NCBI GenBank assembly: GCA_003194525.1
Contig: NBIV01000017.1
Location: forward strand, 248,001-312,000
Origin: Gracilariopsis chorda
Taxonomy: Eukaryota; Rhodophyta; Florideophyceae; Gracilariales; Gracilariaceae
Direction of reading: 5' to 3'
Length of the DNA: 64,000 bases
Position numbers and translations under genes: made by a program. Shown here piece by piece: positions 23,148 through 34,092 of the stretch. The notes under the pieces were generated by a model, which worked only from the letters and a program-made list of their open reading frames with translations, was not told the DNA's origin and searched no databases. Each line of letters opens with the position of its first letter. Within the stretch, counting starts at the first letter, position 1.

Positions 23148-23315
23148 GTTTCAGAGTCTTCCCCTATCTGGAACCACCCTGCTGTGTATTGCTACCTACG
23201 AGGCGATGGATACGCACTGCAACCCATGCATTGGGTTGCAGAGCCCAAACTGAGAGGGTGGCAAGGTCCCGAAATGGCAGTGGATGCGTGGCATCCAGTA
23301 TATACTTCTCTCTCA
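23148..23315 (-). repeat. Gypsy left LTR, part 2
   Basis: It continues the gypsy LTR after the copia insertion and matches 31870-31911 and then 34095-34197. It contains the uninterrupted site TA at 23193-23194, where the right LTR carries the pogo-like element. The end near 23315 is set by TCTCTCA, the inverse of a TG start, and is approximate. Confidence 0.65.
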
Positions 23316-23749
23316 AAGACCAAGCCCCTTACGGGCTCTGGCCGCCAAGCCTGGCAGTTTGTTCTTTCGGCGCAGTACTGTGAAGTCCATTTTGGGAACA
23401 TTTTCGTACATTCGATGTAGTGATTTCAATGTTTCTTTAAACTTTGAAAGTCCTTCCCAGCGCACATGCACGAGAAGTTGCTGCTATTGAACGACCAGTT
23501 TCAACAGTCGCAGAACGTTCATCCCACTCTAGGAAGAGAGTACATGTGATATTAGAGAGCTTACGCCTTCGCGGAATTCTGCGAGCCACTCACAGAATTC
23601 CGGCAAGTGTGCATGCCCACGTGTAAACTAAAATTGATACAGAATTCTGTTGTCGGAGGGTTTACGCAAGCACGCAGAAGTTGACTCTTGAGTATTATGC
23701 AGGGAGCCCTCAGCATCTGTCATTCTCCTGGACTCTGGCAGCAGCCACC

Positions 23750-24883
23750 ATGTCTGGTCATCGCCAAAAAGACCACATTCTAGTTGGAATTGCAACTAGA
23801 TTCCTCACTTCTACTGGCGCGTTAAAAGCTGTCGTTCGCAAGCGTAATGTGCACAAAGCCTCTGCCTTTTGCTCGTACCATGCGTTACTGCAGCTTGCGC
23901 AATACTACATGCGCCATCGTGATAACTAAACCAACCACCTCCGCCGTCGTAACCGTGTATCTCTTACTGACTTTACATTTAACTTCAATTTGCTTAGCGA
24001 CTTAGATGGTCTAACCCAATTTCGTTTTTGTAAAGATGATCTTACTAAGCTCGTTCCTGTTATGGCTTGGCTCTCTGTTAAGACTTCAACTATTCGTAAT
24101 CGGTACGCCTGCACACCTGTTCTAGCCACTTGCGTCGTATTTCGTCGACTTGCTACTCCAGCGCGTTGGGTAGACTTGGAAGAGCTCTTTGGCAAACACG
24201 CGTCACAACTCTTCGAGATATTTTGGGAAGCGATAGAGCTATTGCTTGATACAAGAAAGCATTTGCTCACCAGTCCTCTCAGCGCCTAAGTTCTCAGTGC
24301 AAGACTTCCTTTATATGCGAAAGCGATTAATTAAAGGTCCAATACGTTGTCGAACTGCATCGGCTTTATAGACGGGACTGTGCTTGGCATAGCACGTCCG
24401 AAGGGTAACGTTGCGCAGCGTGTCGTCTACAACGGACATAAGCCCAAGCATGCGCTTAAGTACCAAGCCGTACATACTCCCGATGGACTTATCATGCACC
24501 TACATGGCCCACTCGAAGGGCGTAACGACGACTGGACCTTATACATTCGCTCCGGACAGGACGACGAATTGCCAGAAGTGCGGCTGCATGAAGAAGTATC
24601 GTACTGTATATATGGAGACTCGGGTTGTAACGCAAGGTGGTTTATGGTGGTGCCCTTTCAAGATGCAACCCTATCACCAGCACAGAAAGCTTTCAACAGC
24701 GCTATGTCAGGCGTACGTATCAGCGTAGAGTGGGTCTTCAAAGAGCTCAAAATGCACTTTGCTACAGTGGACTTCAAGCGCAAAATGAAGGTTTTCGAAT
24801 CACCTATCGGTGTGCTATACACAGCATCGATGCTGTTGTCGAACTTCCGCAACTGTTGCTATCCCAACCACATATCAAAGTAA
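23750..24883 (+). pseudogene. Harbinger-1 transposase (DDE_Tnp_4), interrupted by stops
   Basis: One reading frame runs from ATG 23750 to the TAA before 24884, with three in-frame TAA codons (23927, 24287 and 24332) and no frame change. The N-terminal part has the family's helical region (FRFCKDDLTKLVPVMAWLS, CVVFRRLATPARWVDLEELFG). The catalytic triad is visible: Asp in IGFIDGTVL, Asp in YGDSGC, and Glu in VRISVEWVFKELK. The transposase would cut and paste the element together with its Myb-like partner. As it stands the protein cannot be made in one piece, so this copy is probably dead, though only recently. Confidence 0.8.
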
Positions 24884-25096
24884 TTCGGTGTGCCTCCTCC
24901 CTCTCTTGAGAAGTATGTATCGCATAAAGAATAGCTCGCGGAGAGTCCCGAGGGGCGAGGAAAAAGTCCGCGTCCCGAGGCGACCGAGGGCGCGAAGCGA
25001 GCGGAGCTCTCCGGGAAGAGAAGCTAGCGCGATTCTGATGGTAGAAGATGCAGTTCGTTACTCCAAATAGGGCCATGGAGAGCGAAAAGGTTACTT
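24884..25096. promoter_or_regulatory. GC-rich structured spacer between convergent Harbinger-1 genes
   Basis: The stretch about 24945-25015 is dense in short inverted repeats (CTCGC..GCGAG, GCGAAGCGAGCGGAGCTC) and contains AAAGTCCGCG. A similar spacer with the same motifs lies between the two convergent genes of Harbinger-2. A shared 3'-end or termination role is inferred. Confidence 0.4.
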
Positions 25097-25929
25097 TTAC
25101 TTATGCTTAGCCAGTAGGTCCAGTAGCTCTTTATGCTTCTCCAACTCCAGCTTACTATGCTCGAGACGCTCTTCGCGTCGCTCTTCTCGCTCTATGCGGC
25201 GCTCCTCTCTACCTTCCTCGCTCTCCTTCTCGCCCTCGATACGATCTGCAATTGCGCGTTCCTGCTCAAAGACCAAGCGTTCGCGTTCGAGATCTACGCG
25301 AGCAAGATCAGCCTCTTTGAGATGAGAGCCAAAGCGATCCATCTCACTCCCAACAACTGGCGGACCTCGGCTGCCCTTCTTGGCTCTCTTCCTGCTTCTG
25401 CTCCCCTTGTCCTTCTCAGGGTCCGAAGACTCCCCATTTACTGACGAATCGCTGCTTCCGGCTTCACTTGCAGTCTTACGTTTTGTAGCGGCAGACATGA
25501 GAGTGGCACCCATGCGTTCCTTATCTTCTTCCTTTTTTGCGCTCAGCCGTTTTCAGTGCCTTTTTTTCTGTGAATCTTAATCGTCTTTTGCCTCCCGCAT
25601 TGTCATGAGCAGATCTGCAAGCTCCCCCATCTCCCCTCCCCCACTCCTGACAGCCGCAAATTACCATCATCAAGCTTGCAGTATTGCTCCTTCATACGCT
25701 TGTAGCGGTCGTGAAGTGGCTTCCAGCCTATAGGTTCACCAGCAAAAGCAGAGTTTGCGTTGACCTTTGTGGCTGCCTCTTCAAACCGCTTTCTCGTCTC
25801 GCCATACGGAGGCGTATGCGCTCTTGCAGCTGCGACTTCACGCGCAATGACAAGATCTTGCGCTGCTGTGTATCGCGACTTCTTTCCGAGGGTTAGGGGC
25901 ACAGCTTCAACGTCGTAAACTTCTCCCAT
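25097..25929 (-). CDS. Harbinger-1 second protein, SANT/Myb-like
   Basis: The upstream part (25929-25603) has a SANT/trihelix-like domain (YTAAQDLVIAREVAAA, GWKPLHDRYKRMKEQY). The downstream part (25513-25097) is in another frame and encodes a Lys/Ser-rich basic segment (RSRKRAKKGSRG), then a Glu/Arg-rich coiled coil ending LDLLAKHK. In this family the protein binds element ends and helps bring transposase to the nucleus. The frame change between the parts may be a frameshift or a short intron. The two genes converge across a GC-rich spacer. Confidence 0.6.
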
Positions 25930-26139
25930 CGTGGCTGCGTCGCGGTTGCTGGGCGTGGCTGTGTTGCGGTTGCTGGGTCGTATGGTGCTCGCGGTGGTGC
26001 ACGTAAGGTTAGCTCTTTACCGCGAAATTCGTGAAATGCATTACACGTGGTACTCCTAGCTTTACTCACGCGACTTCCGTAACGACGCACTACTCAGCAT
26101 TATTCGTGAAGTCTTCGCTAGAGAATTCTGCATACTAAA

Positions 26140-26609
26140 TCTCTCCATTATAAGTATTTGTTCTTCTATGAGGGGGGTGTTCTTGATTGAATGGAGGTGT
26201 TGCGCCACAAAATCGTCTTGCACGCCCCCGTTAGCCCATGCAAATCGCCCATTTGGCGCAACGCCTCCCTACCATTTAAAAAATTCAGCAGCAGCAGCAG
26301 CAGCAGCAGCAAAGCTTCCTAATTACTGGCTGGCATTCCCATAATGACTGCAGTGCCATCCAGTTACATAAAGCAACGTGTCGCGCTTTCTTATCATTGC
26401 CTGGCACTGCAGTCAATTTTAGCACCTAGACACAAACTCCTACGGCTCCACATACTCTCGGTGCCGCGGCGCTCCGTGGTTCTACGAGCCGTATTGCGAG
26501 CGCAAGCGAGCAAAGTGCTCGGAGAGCCTCCGAACGCTACTAAGTACACAAAGCTACAAAACCAACGCGGCGCGCAGCGCCGCCCACGGGCGAAGGCCGT
26601 TTCCACTTG
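26140..26609 (+). mobile_element. Non-autonomous Helitron-like element, copy 2
   Basis: The 5' end (TCTCTCCATTATAAGTATTT, then TATGAGGGGGGTGTTCTTGATTGAATGG) matches the long Helitron at 2222. The body and 3' end match copy 1. It carries (CAG)8 and ends CCACTTG. It is joined directly to the next copy at 26610. Inserted in Harbinger-1. Confidence 0.8.
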
Positions 26610-26672
26610 TCTCAACACCCCCACTCTTAATGATTTACACATGTATGAGGGGGGTGTTGTTGATTGACGGGA
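26610..26672 (+). mobile_element. Truncated Helitron-like 5' fragment
   Basis: It starts TCTCAACACCCCC and breaks off at GATTGACGGGA, where a complete copy begins with the same bases. The first ~60 bp are duplicated almost perfectly, so an aborted or rearranged tandem copy is likely. Confidence 0.75.
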
Positions 26673-27143
26673 TCTCAACACCCCCACTCTTAATGATTTA
26701 CACATGTATGAGGGGGGTATCGTTGATTGACGGGAGGCGGTGCGCCAATAACCCGCCCTGTATGCCCCTCTACGCGCTTGCAAAGCTGCCATTTGGCGCA
26801 ACGCCTCCCTACCACTTAAAAAATTCAGCAGCAGCAGCAGCAGCAAAGCTTCCTGCTTACTGGCTGGCACTCCCATAATGACTGCAGTGCCACCCAGTTT
26901 CAAAAAGCAACGTGTCGCGCTTTCTCATCATTGGCTGGCACTACAGTCAATTTTAGCACCTAAACACAAACACCTACGGCTCCACATACTCTCGGCGCCG
27001 CGGCGCTCCGTGATTCTACGAGCGCTATTGCGAGCGCAAGCGAGCAAATTGCTCGGAGAGCCTCCGAACGCTACTAAATACACAAAGCTACAAATCCAAC
27101 GCGGCACGCAGCGCCGCCCACGGCCGAAGGCCGTTTCCACTTG
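26673..27143 (+). mobile_element. Non-autonomous Helitron-like element, copy 3
   Basis: A full-length short copy: TCTCAACACCCCC with inverse GGGGGGT at its 5' end, (CAG)6, then the 3' hairpin ACGGCC-GAA-GGCCGT (about 27119-27133) and CCACTTG. The 5' end is of the copy-1 type rather than that of copy 2. Confidence 0.8.
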
Positions 27144-30100
27144 TTTCAGTGTAATGATTTTGGCAGAATTCTGCTTCGTACTCTGCAGAATTCTGAATGC
27201 GTATGCTCATTATTATAGCTTCAGTCTCCAAGGATGCTTCATGGTAAAACTTAAGTCTCGTGCCGTGTACATCTGCTACAGCGCCATTTCGAAGATCCTT
27301 GACCCGAAATCAGTAATCGAAAAGGGCCTCTACGATGCAACGCGGACCTCGCCAACGAAGTGCTAATTTATCACTGGCAAAGGATTCTTCACAGGCGACT
27401 AAAACAAAATCGCCGATTGCAAAGTCTGCCAGATGGCCCTTAGAACCACGAGAGCAAGACCAGTTACGATTGTGATGGAGTGCATCATGTACGGCGGGGT
27501 GTAACTCTGCACATTACGCCTTCAATGCTTCGATTTTAAGGCATCGTTACCGTTTTGCGACATTGAGCGTGACTGAATAGACTGTGGAGGAGCGCAGAAA
27601 TGCCCAGATTGGTTGCGTCTGTTCCATTCCCATAAAGGCAGTGACTGGTGCGGTATTGTTTTGCGGCTCTGTGATGGAGCATTGTTTAGTGCGCTCTGAT
27701 TGATCGGAAGCAAGTCTGGCCAGTCTTTGAAGTCCATTTGAATTTTGGACACCAGAGCACGAAATGTTCGAACACTTTGCCAAAACGCTGAACTGCGCCA
27801 TTACCATTACTACAGGGTGTGTAGGGAGGAGTGAAATATTGGGGGAGGCGAAGATTTTTGGTGAAGAGACGCACTGTTTCGTTCTCGAAATCTTTTGGCC
27901 CATCGGACATTAAACTATTCAGCACGATGAAGGCTGCGCAGCAATCGATGATTGCGAGGGCTGCGTTCTCAGCTGCGGTTCCAGACGTGGAGAAGGACCA
28001 TTTATAGTCTGAATGGTCATCGTGCAAAATGAGAATTTGCTTCTGGCCAGTGCGGCTGGGACCTATTTCGATGTAGTCAAACTGCAACAAATCATTCGGT
28101 TGCGTGCCATGAACAGCTGGTACAAATGGTCTCGGTACTTTCTGGCCTCCAAGCGTGGACATGAAGTGAATGCATGCTTTGACGAACGTGTGCACATCAG
28201 AAGAAAGTGTGCTCCAGAAGTAGTGTTTCGCCAGAGTCTGCAATGTTACCTGTTGACTGCGTTGTCCGGCAGGACCAGTGTACGCGATGGTACAAAGTCG
28301 GAGTTCGATATTTGTAGCTTCATCAGGAATCCAAATTGCATTGTCAGCAGTGTTCCATATCCCATCGACTTTATTCCTGTTTCCGGGGCGGTTGACTGGG
28401 CGGCTGGACTGGAATTTTGCGATTTCTTCAGCGGATAGCCAGGAAAATGAATCCAACGCGGTAGATGGTAGCACCGAAATCTGCAATAAACCAAATTTAT
28501 TTGGCACAGACTAGCGGGTTAGCATGTAAGCCCAAACGTTGCCCAAACCACTGGTATGAAGGAAGCTATAAGTGTATGCACTGAGGCAACCGGCCCATCG
28601 AAGTACCTTTCAAGTGGAGGAAAAGGCTGAGATCTGGCACCATTGACAGTGGGTTGAACAAGAAAATGAGATTGTTGCGATCTGTATAAAGGTCGAATCC
28701 GGCTGCTGTCACTGCCAGCTATTGCATGCGATCGACAGTTGCCATGATGGCGAAGCCTTCTTTCTCCAACGTAGACCATCCTAGCTGTTTTGCATTAAAT
28801 CTACCTGAAAAGAATGCGAGAGAACTGTGTCGCTAATTCTGGCGACCTTTTGCCAAATCTTCGTGTGGAACCTCAGTCAGGATGCTGGACCAAACTGCAT
28901 CAGATGCATTCTTCTATTTGCAAAGCCGCTGTTTTTCATTGCGATGCGCTAGAGTAATGAGGTGTGTCAGGGCCGTCTTACAAAGTTTGAATGATTTCAA
29001 TTCCTTTACATCCCATCCTAATGTTTCTAGCAAATTGAGGGCAAAGCACGCTTTCTTCGCTTCCCGGCTTGGTCATAAACTCGTTCCATGAACCTTTTTA
29101 GAGGAGATATAAGGTTGAGGAAGTCGTAGATGCCTGTTTTCAGCCATTGAAGTCGCAGAGGAACTGCTGCAGATGTGCACCAGTTGCTGGTGGATCCATG
29201 TTTACAAGGCCATCAAGTAGGCGTTGGTCATGACGAACACGATTGGTTGAAGTGGTTCTGCCACACCAGCGAATGGAAGTGGAAAACAGAATGCACTTAT
29301 TGGGGTGTAAGCGAATTGAACAACTTGCACATATCTGAAAAAGGAGGCGATTATTGTCCAGCAATCCTTAGACGGTAGTGTTATGAGTAGCATATCATCT
29401 AGCCATTAGAGTAGGTGTTCGAGGAGGTCCTTGGGCAGACTTATGGCCAGCACCGATTGTAGGTGGGTCGTTGCAAATGTGGTGCCATGGAGGACTCTGG
29501 TTTGTAGGAACACGCCATCAGAGGTGACGAATGACTGCAGCTCTTGTGATACCTTGTCCAGAGGGAATTGCCAGTATCCATGTGAGCGATGGAAAGTAGC
29601 AAAGGAACGGGAGCCTGCGAGCTTCAAAGGTTCTTGCTCTATATTTTGTATCGGATACTGATGCTACAAGTTGTAGCGGTTGACAGGTCAAAGATCGAAA
29701 GTGAAACGAAAGCGCGAGGGCCTTTGTTTGGGTGGGATGAGAGGTGCGGATGCCCATGGGGAGGAGTGGTCGAGATAGGCCATCCTGGCCTTAACGAGAT
29801 CTGAAACAAAGCTGTCCAGGAACGTTCTCTGGTTTTGTGAGTACTTACGCAGACGTACGCGTACTGGGCGTGCATCAGCTATGAGTTGGATCTTCAAGGG
29901 CGTGACCTGCGCTGGAAGCCTAGAGGACAAGGATGTTCGGAAGATTTTGATGTGATGGTGGACTATGGTCCTGAGTTGAGTTGCATGTTTATGTTGGAGT
30001 CCTTTCTCCACTGCTGCCTCGACCATACTGTTTGCCGCTTCAAGTATGTCTTCATGATTGGCGATGCAGATCGGGTCTAGTAGAGAAGGTTTGGGAAATG

Positions 30101-31760
30101 GATCGGAGTCCTGACGGGATGTATGGTAATTAACTCTAGCCCTAGCTGGTGGTAGCTGATCCTGTCCCACTGTGTTCAAAGGGCCTTTTACTTTTTACAT
30201 CCTGTGACGACTCATGTATCCTTTAGCAAGAGCAACGGTTGGATTGCCCGCTTCTGAGCAGTCAGAAGCATTAAGAGCAAACCGATTATTGTCCGACAGA
30301 GTGTAGTTGTCTACTCGTAGGTGTTGCAACACAGGCCTTCCAATTAGTACGTGTTCACAAACAAGGTCAACGTCGGCCACAAGGAATGAGATGTTCATGA
30401 GAGCGTTTCCGAAGGCGAGGTGGAGGATAGTGCGTTGTGCGACTAGTTTTCTGGAGAACGTGAAAGCTTGCGAGGAGTTTGCATTTCGTTTCTTCACAGC
30501 AACGGCAAATGACACTTTTGCAATCAGTGATATTGTGCCAATTCACTTAGCTGGTGCGGCTTCAGCCAACGAGGATGAGACAATGCTGTCGCTACTGTCA
30601 TCGCCGTGCCATCCCTTGGTATCTAAACCTGTGACGCCGTTTTACACGGTGACAGAAAACTGAGAGTTGCTTGCAGGATGGAGGCGTCCCACGGTTCCGG
30701 AGCTGCCTTGGTTCTGCTTTGGCTTTTGTGAGCGTTTTGAGCGTGCTAGCCCGTCAGCAGTTTTCCTAAAAGCGATGGTTGCCTTTAGAGCTTTTTTCTC
30801 TTCATCGGTTGATAGCGTACAATCTTCAATCCAGTGGCATTTTTCCTCGAGTTGGCATGGCGGATGGTGACAGAAAATTGGTGGCCTGTGTGACGTGGCT
30901 CCCCAAGTTACTGATTTTTGAAAGGCAGCTGAGCTGGCTGACTCAGTTTCATTCTGACTTGCAGCCGCCCGATTATTTGTGGCGTGCGTGGTGCCTCGAG
31001 TTTTTGAGCCTCTGGTTTTCGACGAAAGTCCATTGTCAATAATCTCAAACGCGTTGGCTACAGTCAGAGCATGCTTAAGGAAACCTTCGAACTTGGAATT
31101 GAGATACGCATGCACCATTTCAAGGTTACTATGAACACTTTGCTGCAAACAGCGCGGCTTAATGGCTGCTCCGACTGTGAGTTTGGGATGCTCCTTCATG
31201 AATTATGTATGTCTATTCCGGTGTAACGCAGAAACATAATTAGTGAACAGATGTTTCATTCAAGAGCGTGAAAAGGTTTCCGTCATGTCCATTGCCACCT
31301 TTTGGCGGATGATGGCTTCGATTGCAACAATGGTCATCATGTCTTTGTCTTCTTCGGCTTCAGTTTCCAAATAAGCTCGTAGTTTCTCGTCCGTTAGCTC
31401 ATCGATTTTTGTAACTCCAGAGATGTAGTCTAGATCAATTGAAGACTGCAGCCATTTTGCGTCGACGCAGTACGTCAAATTGACCAGGCGAACCGGCTCT
31501 GTTGTCGTTGACTCGACAACTGCCAGTTGGAGTGCTCCAGTTGTGACGTCCTTAATATACTATTCATAGTGACGCAAGAAAATTCGAATCGCTTTAGGCA
31601 TGGTAAAAAGCAGGCCAGGGTGATCACCGACACGGCGACGGATGATGGAGGTTGAACATTCGTCTCAGAAGGCATTGTCGCCAATGCGTCTGGCATCGAT
31701 GCCGACGCTATGATGTTGATCGAACAAGATACGATGCAACAGCAGTATCGAAGTGGTCAT

Positions 31761-31911
31761 TGTGCACGGTGGTGGGGCACAAATAATTTGTACTTGTGAG
31801 CAAGTTTGATAGGCTCGATACCCTTGGATTTACTGAGAAGCCGAGTGATTATCTGTATAAAAGGGGTTCAGAGTATTCCTGTACCTGGAAACACCCTGCT
31901 GTGTACTGCTA
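31761..31911 (-). repeat. Gypsy right LTR, part 1
   Basis: It aligns with 18310-18418 and 23153-23194 in the same order. The pogo-like element interrupts it at TA 31910-31911. Confidence 0.7.
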
Positions 31912-34092
31912 ACCCTCACAAGGGCTTAATTTGGCAGACATTCGTGTGTCTGAGAAACAGGTCAAAACAGACGCGCAGAGGTTGATTCTGCTTCATTTTT
32001 AACTGCTCCAAAACAACGGTTGTCACCAAGGGCTCAATTTGGCAGGCAGATCCCGCGCTCCGCTTCTACCTCTCAACGGTAGTGGCGAATCGCCATCAAA
32101 ACGGAAGCAGCTTCATGCTGTGCGGACGACCGAGGGCAAACATCTACAGTGTTCTTGGCTCTTCTTGGCCACATTGCGATCGGTAAGTCATCAAATTCCT
32201 TACGAGCGTTTGATTCCACCAAAGTCGGAAAGTTCATATCACCTCCCTGACCATCGTTCTCCTTATCCTGCGCTCCAACTCCAAACCCACACCCATTATG
32301 AGTGCCGTTGACATCATTCGGCGAATTGAAAGGACGAATACCTTCTGTTAGCCACAAGGCAGGAGTGCCCCCAGGATTAGTGTTGGGATTTGCTTTCGTT
32401 GGCGTTATTACCGGTGCAGGACGCCAAATTACACTATTCGCTGACGGGTTTTGTTGCAGAACGTTCTCAATCTGACGCAAGCAGTCGCTGGAGCTCGTGG
32501 CTTCGCGAGCAATTTTCCTAACTTCAGTCGCAATCGCATCATCGGCAAGTCGGGAGCTTCCTGCGGCTGGGAGGTTAAGTTGTGTACCGGGCTCTGGTTC
32601 AGGCCGTGGAGACTTCGCAAACTTCATAATTTGGTCCGTGTCAAGCGGGTATAGACCACAGTTGAAGAAGCTTCTGACAGCAAGATTTGCATTCAAAGAC
32701 CGATATGCAGCCGCTGCAAGTTTCATCTTCACGGAGATGTTTGCGTTCAGGTAAGCTCCCTTGTATAAGAACACATCCAAAGCGTTTCTGACATTCTCTT
32801 TGTACACCTTATTTATGTGATCGTCACAACGCTGTAGAAAGTGAGAGGTGTTCGCAGGGAGTTGGATGACTTCAATTTTTTTGGCTACAGCGACTTCAAT
32901 CCATTCTGTCCCCTTTCGTGAACTATGGCCGTCGATGTACAGAAGAATCTTTTCTTCTTGCGGGACAAACTTGCGCACAAAATTGTTGAAGTGTGCTATA
33001 ACTTTCGGCAGTATTTCTTTGGTGATTGACCCCTTTTTGCTGCATACGAGCGCGGTGCCTGTTGGAATCCATTCGCGTTCAGCAAGCCATTTATAGTCGT
33101 CATGATGCTTATCGGTAATGTGTTGTGGAGTGGGATTCATCCTTGATTTCACAGGACGTTTCCCTTCCGCGATGAGGAACATTGGAGCAATATGGCCTGC
33201 AGCACAACTTATGATGACGGATGTAAGGTGCTTTCCACCGTCCTTCATTTTCATTCTGAGACCTCCATTTCTCCGGTTTGCGGCATTGAAGCCACGATAC
33301 CGACGACCGTATGAAGCAGAAACGGCGGTTTCATCCAGGTTCCACACCTTTCGAGGGTCTGTGAAAGGATCTGGCATTTTCTCTTTGACCCTCTTTATGA
33401 TGTCTACTAAGGTTTGTAGGTGTTCGGTGTTTTGTGCCTTGATTCGCTTGAGCACAATATTTTCTGTGCGACGCATTGTTAGTTGGCAATTGCGAGACCG
33501 AAACGACCGTAAAGCATGTATGGAAGGTAGGCCATTCTTGAACGTCTTGCGACCATCATTGGCAATCTGACCCATCATTGACCGCAGTTCATGCTCCCCC
33601 ATCGTAAACGCGCGTTCAGACGCAAATATCGCGCGATCTACCAGCATTTGCTCTTCTGAACGTGTTAGAACTGGTGTGTGACCGGCATGGTGTTCAGTGG
33701 GTGTGAGGAGGCGGTTTAAAGTCTGTGTTTGATCCTTTTTTATAGCTTTCCTGATACGATATAGTGTTCGTTCACTTATTGACGTCGCAGCGGCGACGTC
33801 AGTTATAGTGTGATGGGCTTAAATGAGCTCATCGGCTTTTCGGCGGCGAAGTTGTAAATCTTCCCTTCTACTCTGGGCGGCCTTGAGTTTGGCCGTTTGC
33901 TGGCGCATGGACGGGGGCATGATGCGGTTTGTAGTCTCGGGACTCTGTGTGAGACGCAAAGAGGTAGAACGAAAGTGCAATGGGAGATCCGGGAGCTCAT
34001 TGGGAATAAGAATCTGTTCTCTACTGACTAACTTGTTGTCAAAATGGCTCTGCCAAATTGAGCCCTTTGCCAAATTGAGCCCTTGTGAGGGT
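31912..34092 (-). mobile_element. pogo-like (Tc1/mariner superfamily) DNA transposon
   Basis: The 2181-bp element has terminal inverted repeats ACCCTCACAAGGGCTTAATT / inverse at 34072-34092, and a TA target duplication (31910-31911 and 34093-34094). The empty site survives in the other LTR at 23193-23194. The block AGGGCTYAATTTGGCA is repeated inside both ends (about 31921 and 32029 at the left; two copies within 34050-34085 at the right). It encodes one DDE transposase on the minus strand. Confidence 0.9.
32073..33818 (-). CDS. pogo-like DDE transposase
   Basis: The frame is open from 33818 to the stop at 32073. It begins with a helix-turn-helix (ITDVAAATSISERTLYRIRKA, about 33740-33800) that lies before the first ATG (33647), so the true start was probably further upstream. 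A TAA at 33819-33821 now cuts off a basic N-terminal stretch (about 33822-34073). The catalytic core shows VWNLDETAVS (first Asp), LLYIDGHSSRKG (second Asp) and LPANTSHFLQRCDDHI (third position), as in pogo/Tigger DDE_1 enzymes. It would cut the element at TA sites. With one in-frame stop the copy is nearly intact. The tail after about 32620 is low-complexity and Asn/Gly-rich. Confidence 0.85.
   Translation of the reverse strand, partial: AHHTITDVAAATSISERTLYRIRKAIKKDQTQTLNRLLTPTEHHAGHTPVLTRSEEQMLVDRAIFASERAFTMGEHELRSMMGQIANDGRKTFKNGLPSIHALRSFRSRNCQLTMRRTENIVLKRIKAQNTEHLQTLVDIIKRVKEKMPDPFTDPRKVWNLDETAVSASYGRRYRGFNAANRRNGGLRMKMKDGGKHLTSVIISCAAGHIAPMFLIAEGKRPVKSRMNPTPQHITDKHHDDYKWLAEREWIPTGTALVCSKKGSITKEILPKVIAHFNNFVRKFVPQEEKILLYIDGHSSRKGTEWIEVAVAKKIEVIQLPANTSHFLQRCDDHINKVYKENVRNALDVFLYKGAYLNANISVKMKLAAAAYRSLNANLAVRSFFNCGLYPLDTDQIMKFAKSPRPEPEPGTQLNLPAAGSSRLADDAIATEVRKIAREATSSSDCLRQIENVLQQNPSANSVIWRPAPVITPTKANPNTNPGGTPALWLTEGIRPFNSPNDVNGTHNGCGFGVGAQDKENDGQGGDMNFPTLVESNARKEFDDLPIAMWPRRAKNTVDVCPRSSAQHEAASVLMAIRHYR

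Larger units (their letters stand above)
23555..27208 (+). mobile_element. PIF/Harbinger element 1, with Helitron-like insertions
   Basis: It carries a DDE_Tnp_4-type transposase (plus, 23750-24883) and a convergent SANT/Myb-like second gene (minus, 25097-25929), the usual Harbinger pair. Imperfect terminal inverted repeats of about 50 bp are visible: the left end GAGCTTACGCCTTC..GGAATTCTGC..CAGAATTCCGGCAAG matches the inverse of 27158-27208 (GAGCATACGCATTC..AGAATTCTGC..CAGAATTCTGCC). The right end lies beyond the Helitron-like cluster (26140-27143), which therefore inserted into this element. A 3-bp target duplication could not be fixed. The element sits inside the gypsy coding region. Confidence 0.75.

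Noticed and set aside
25133-25444. Plus-strand hydrophobic frame, apparent membrane protein
   Set aside because: It is the antisense of the Glu/Arg-rich coiled coil of the Harbinger-1 second protein.
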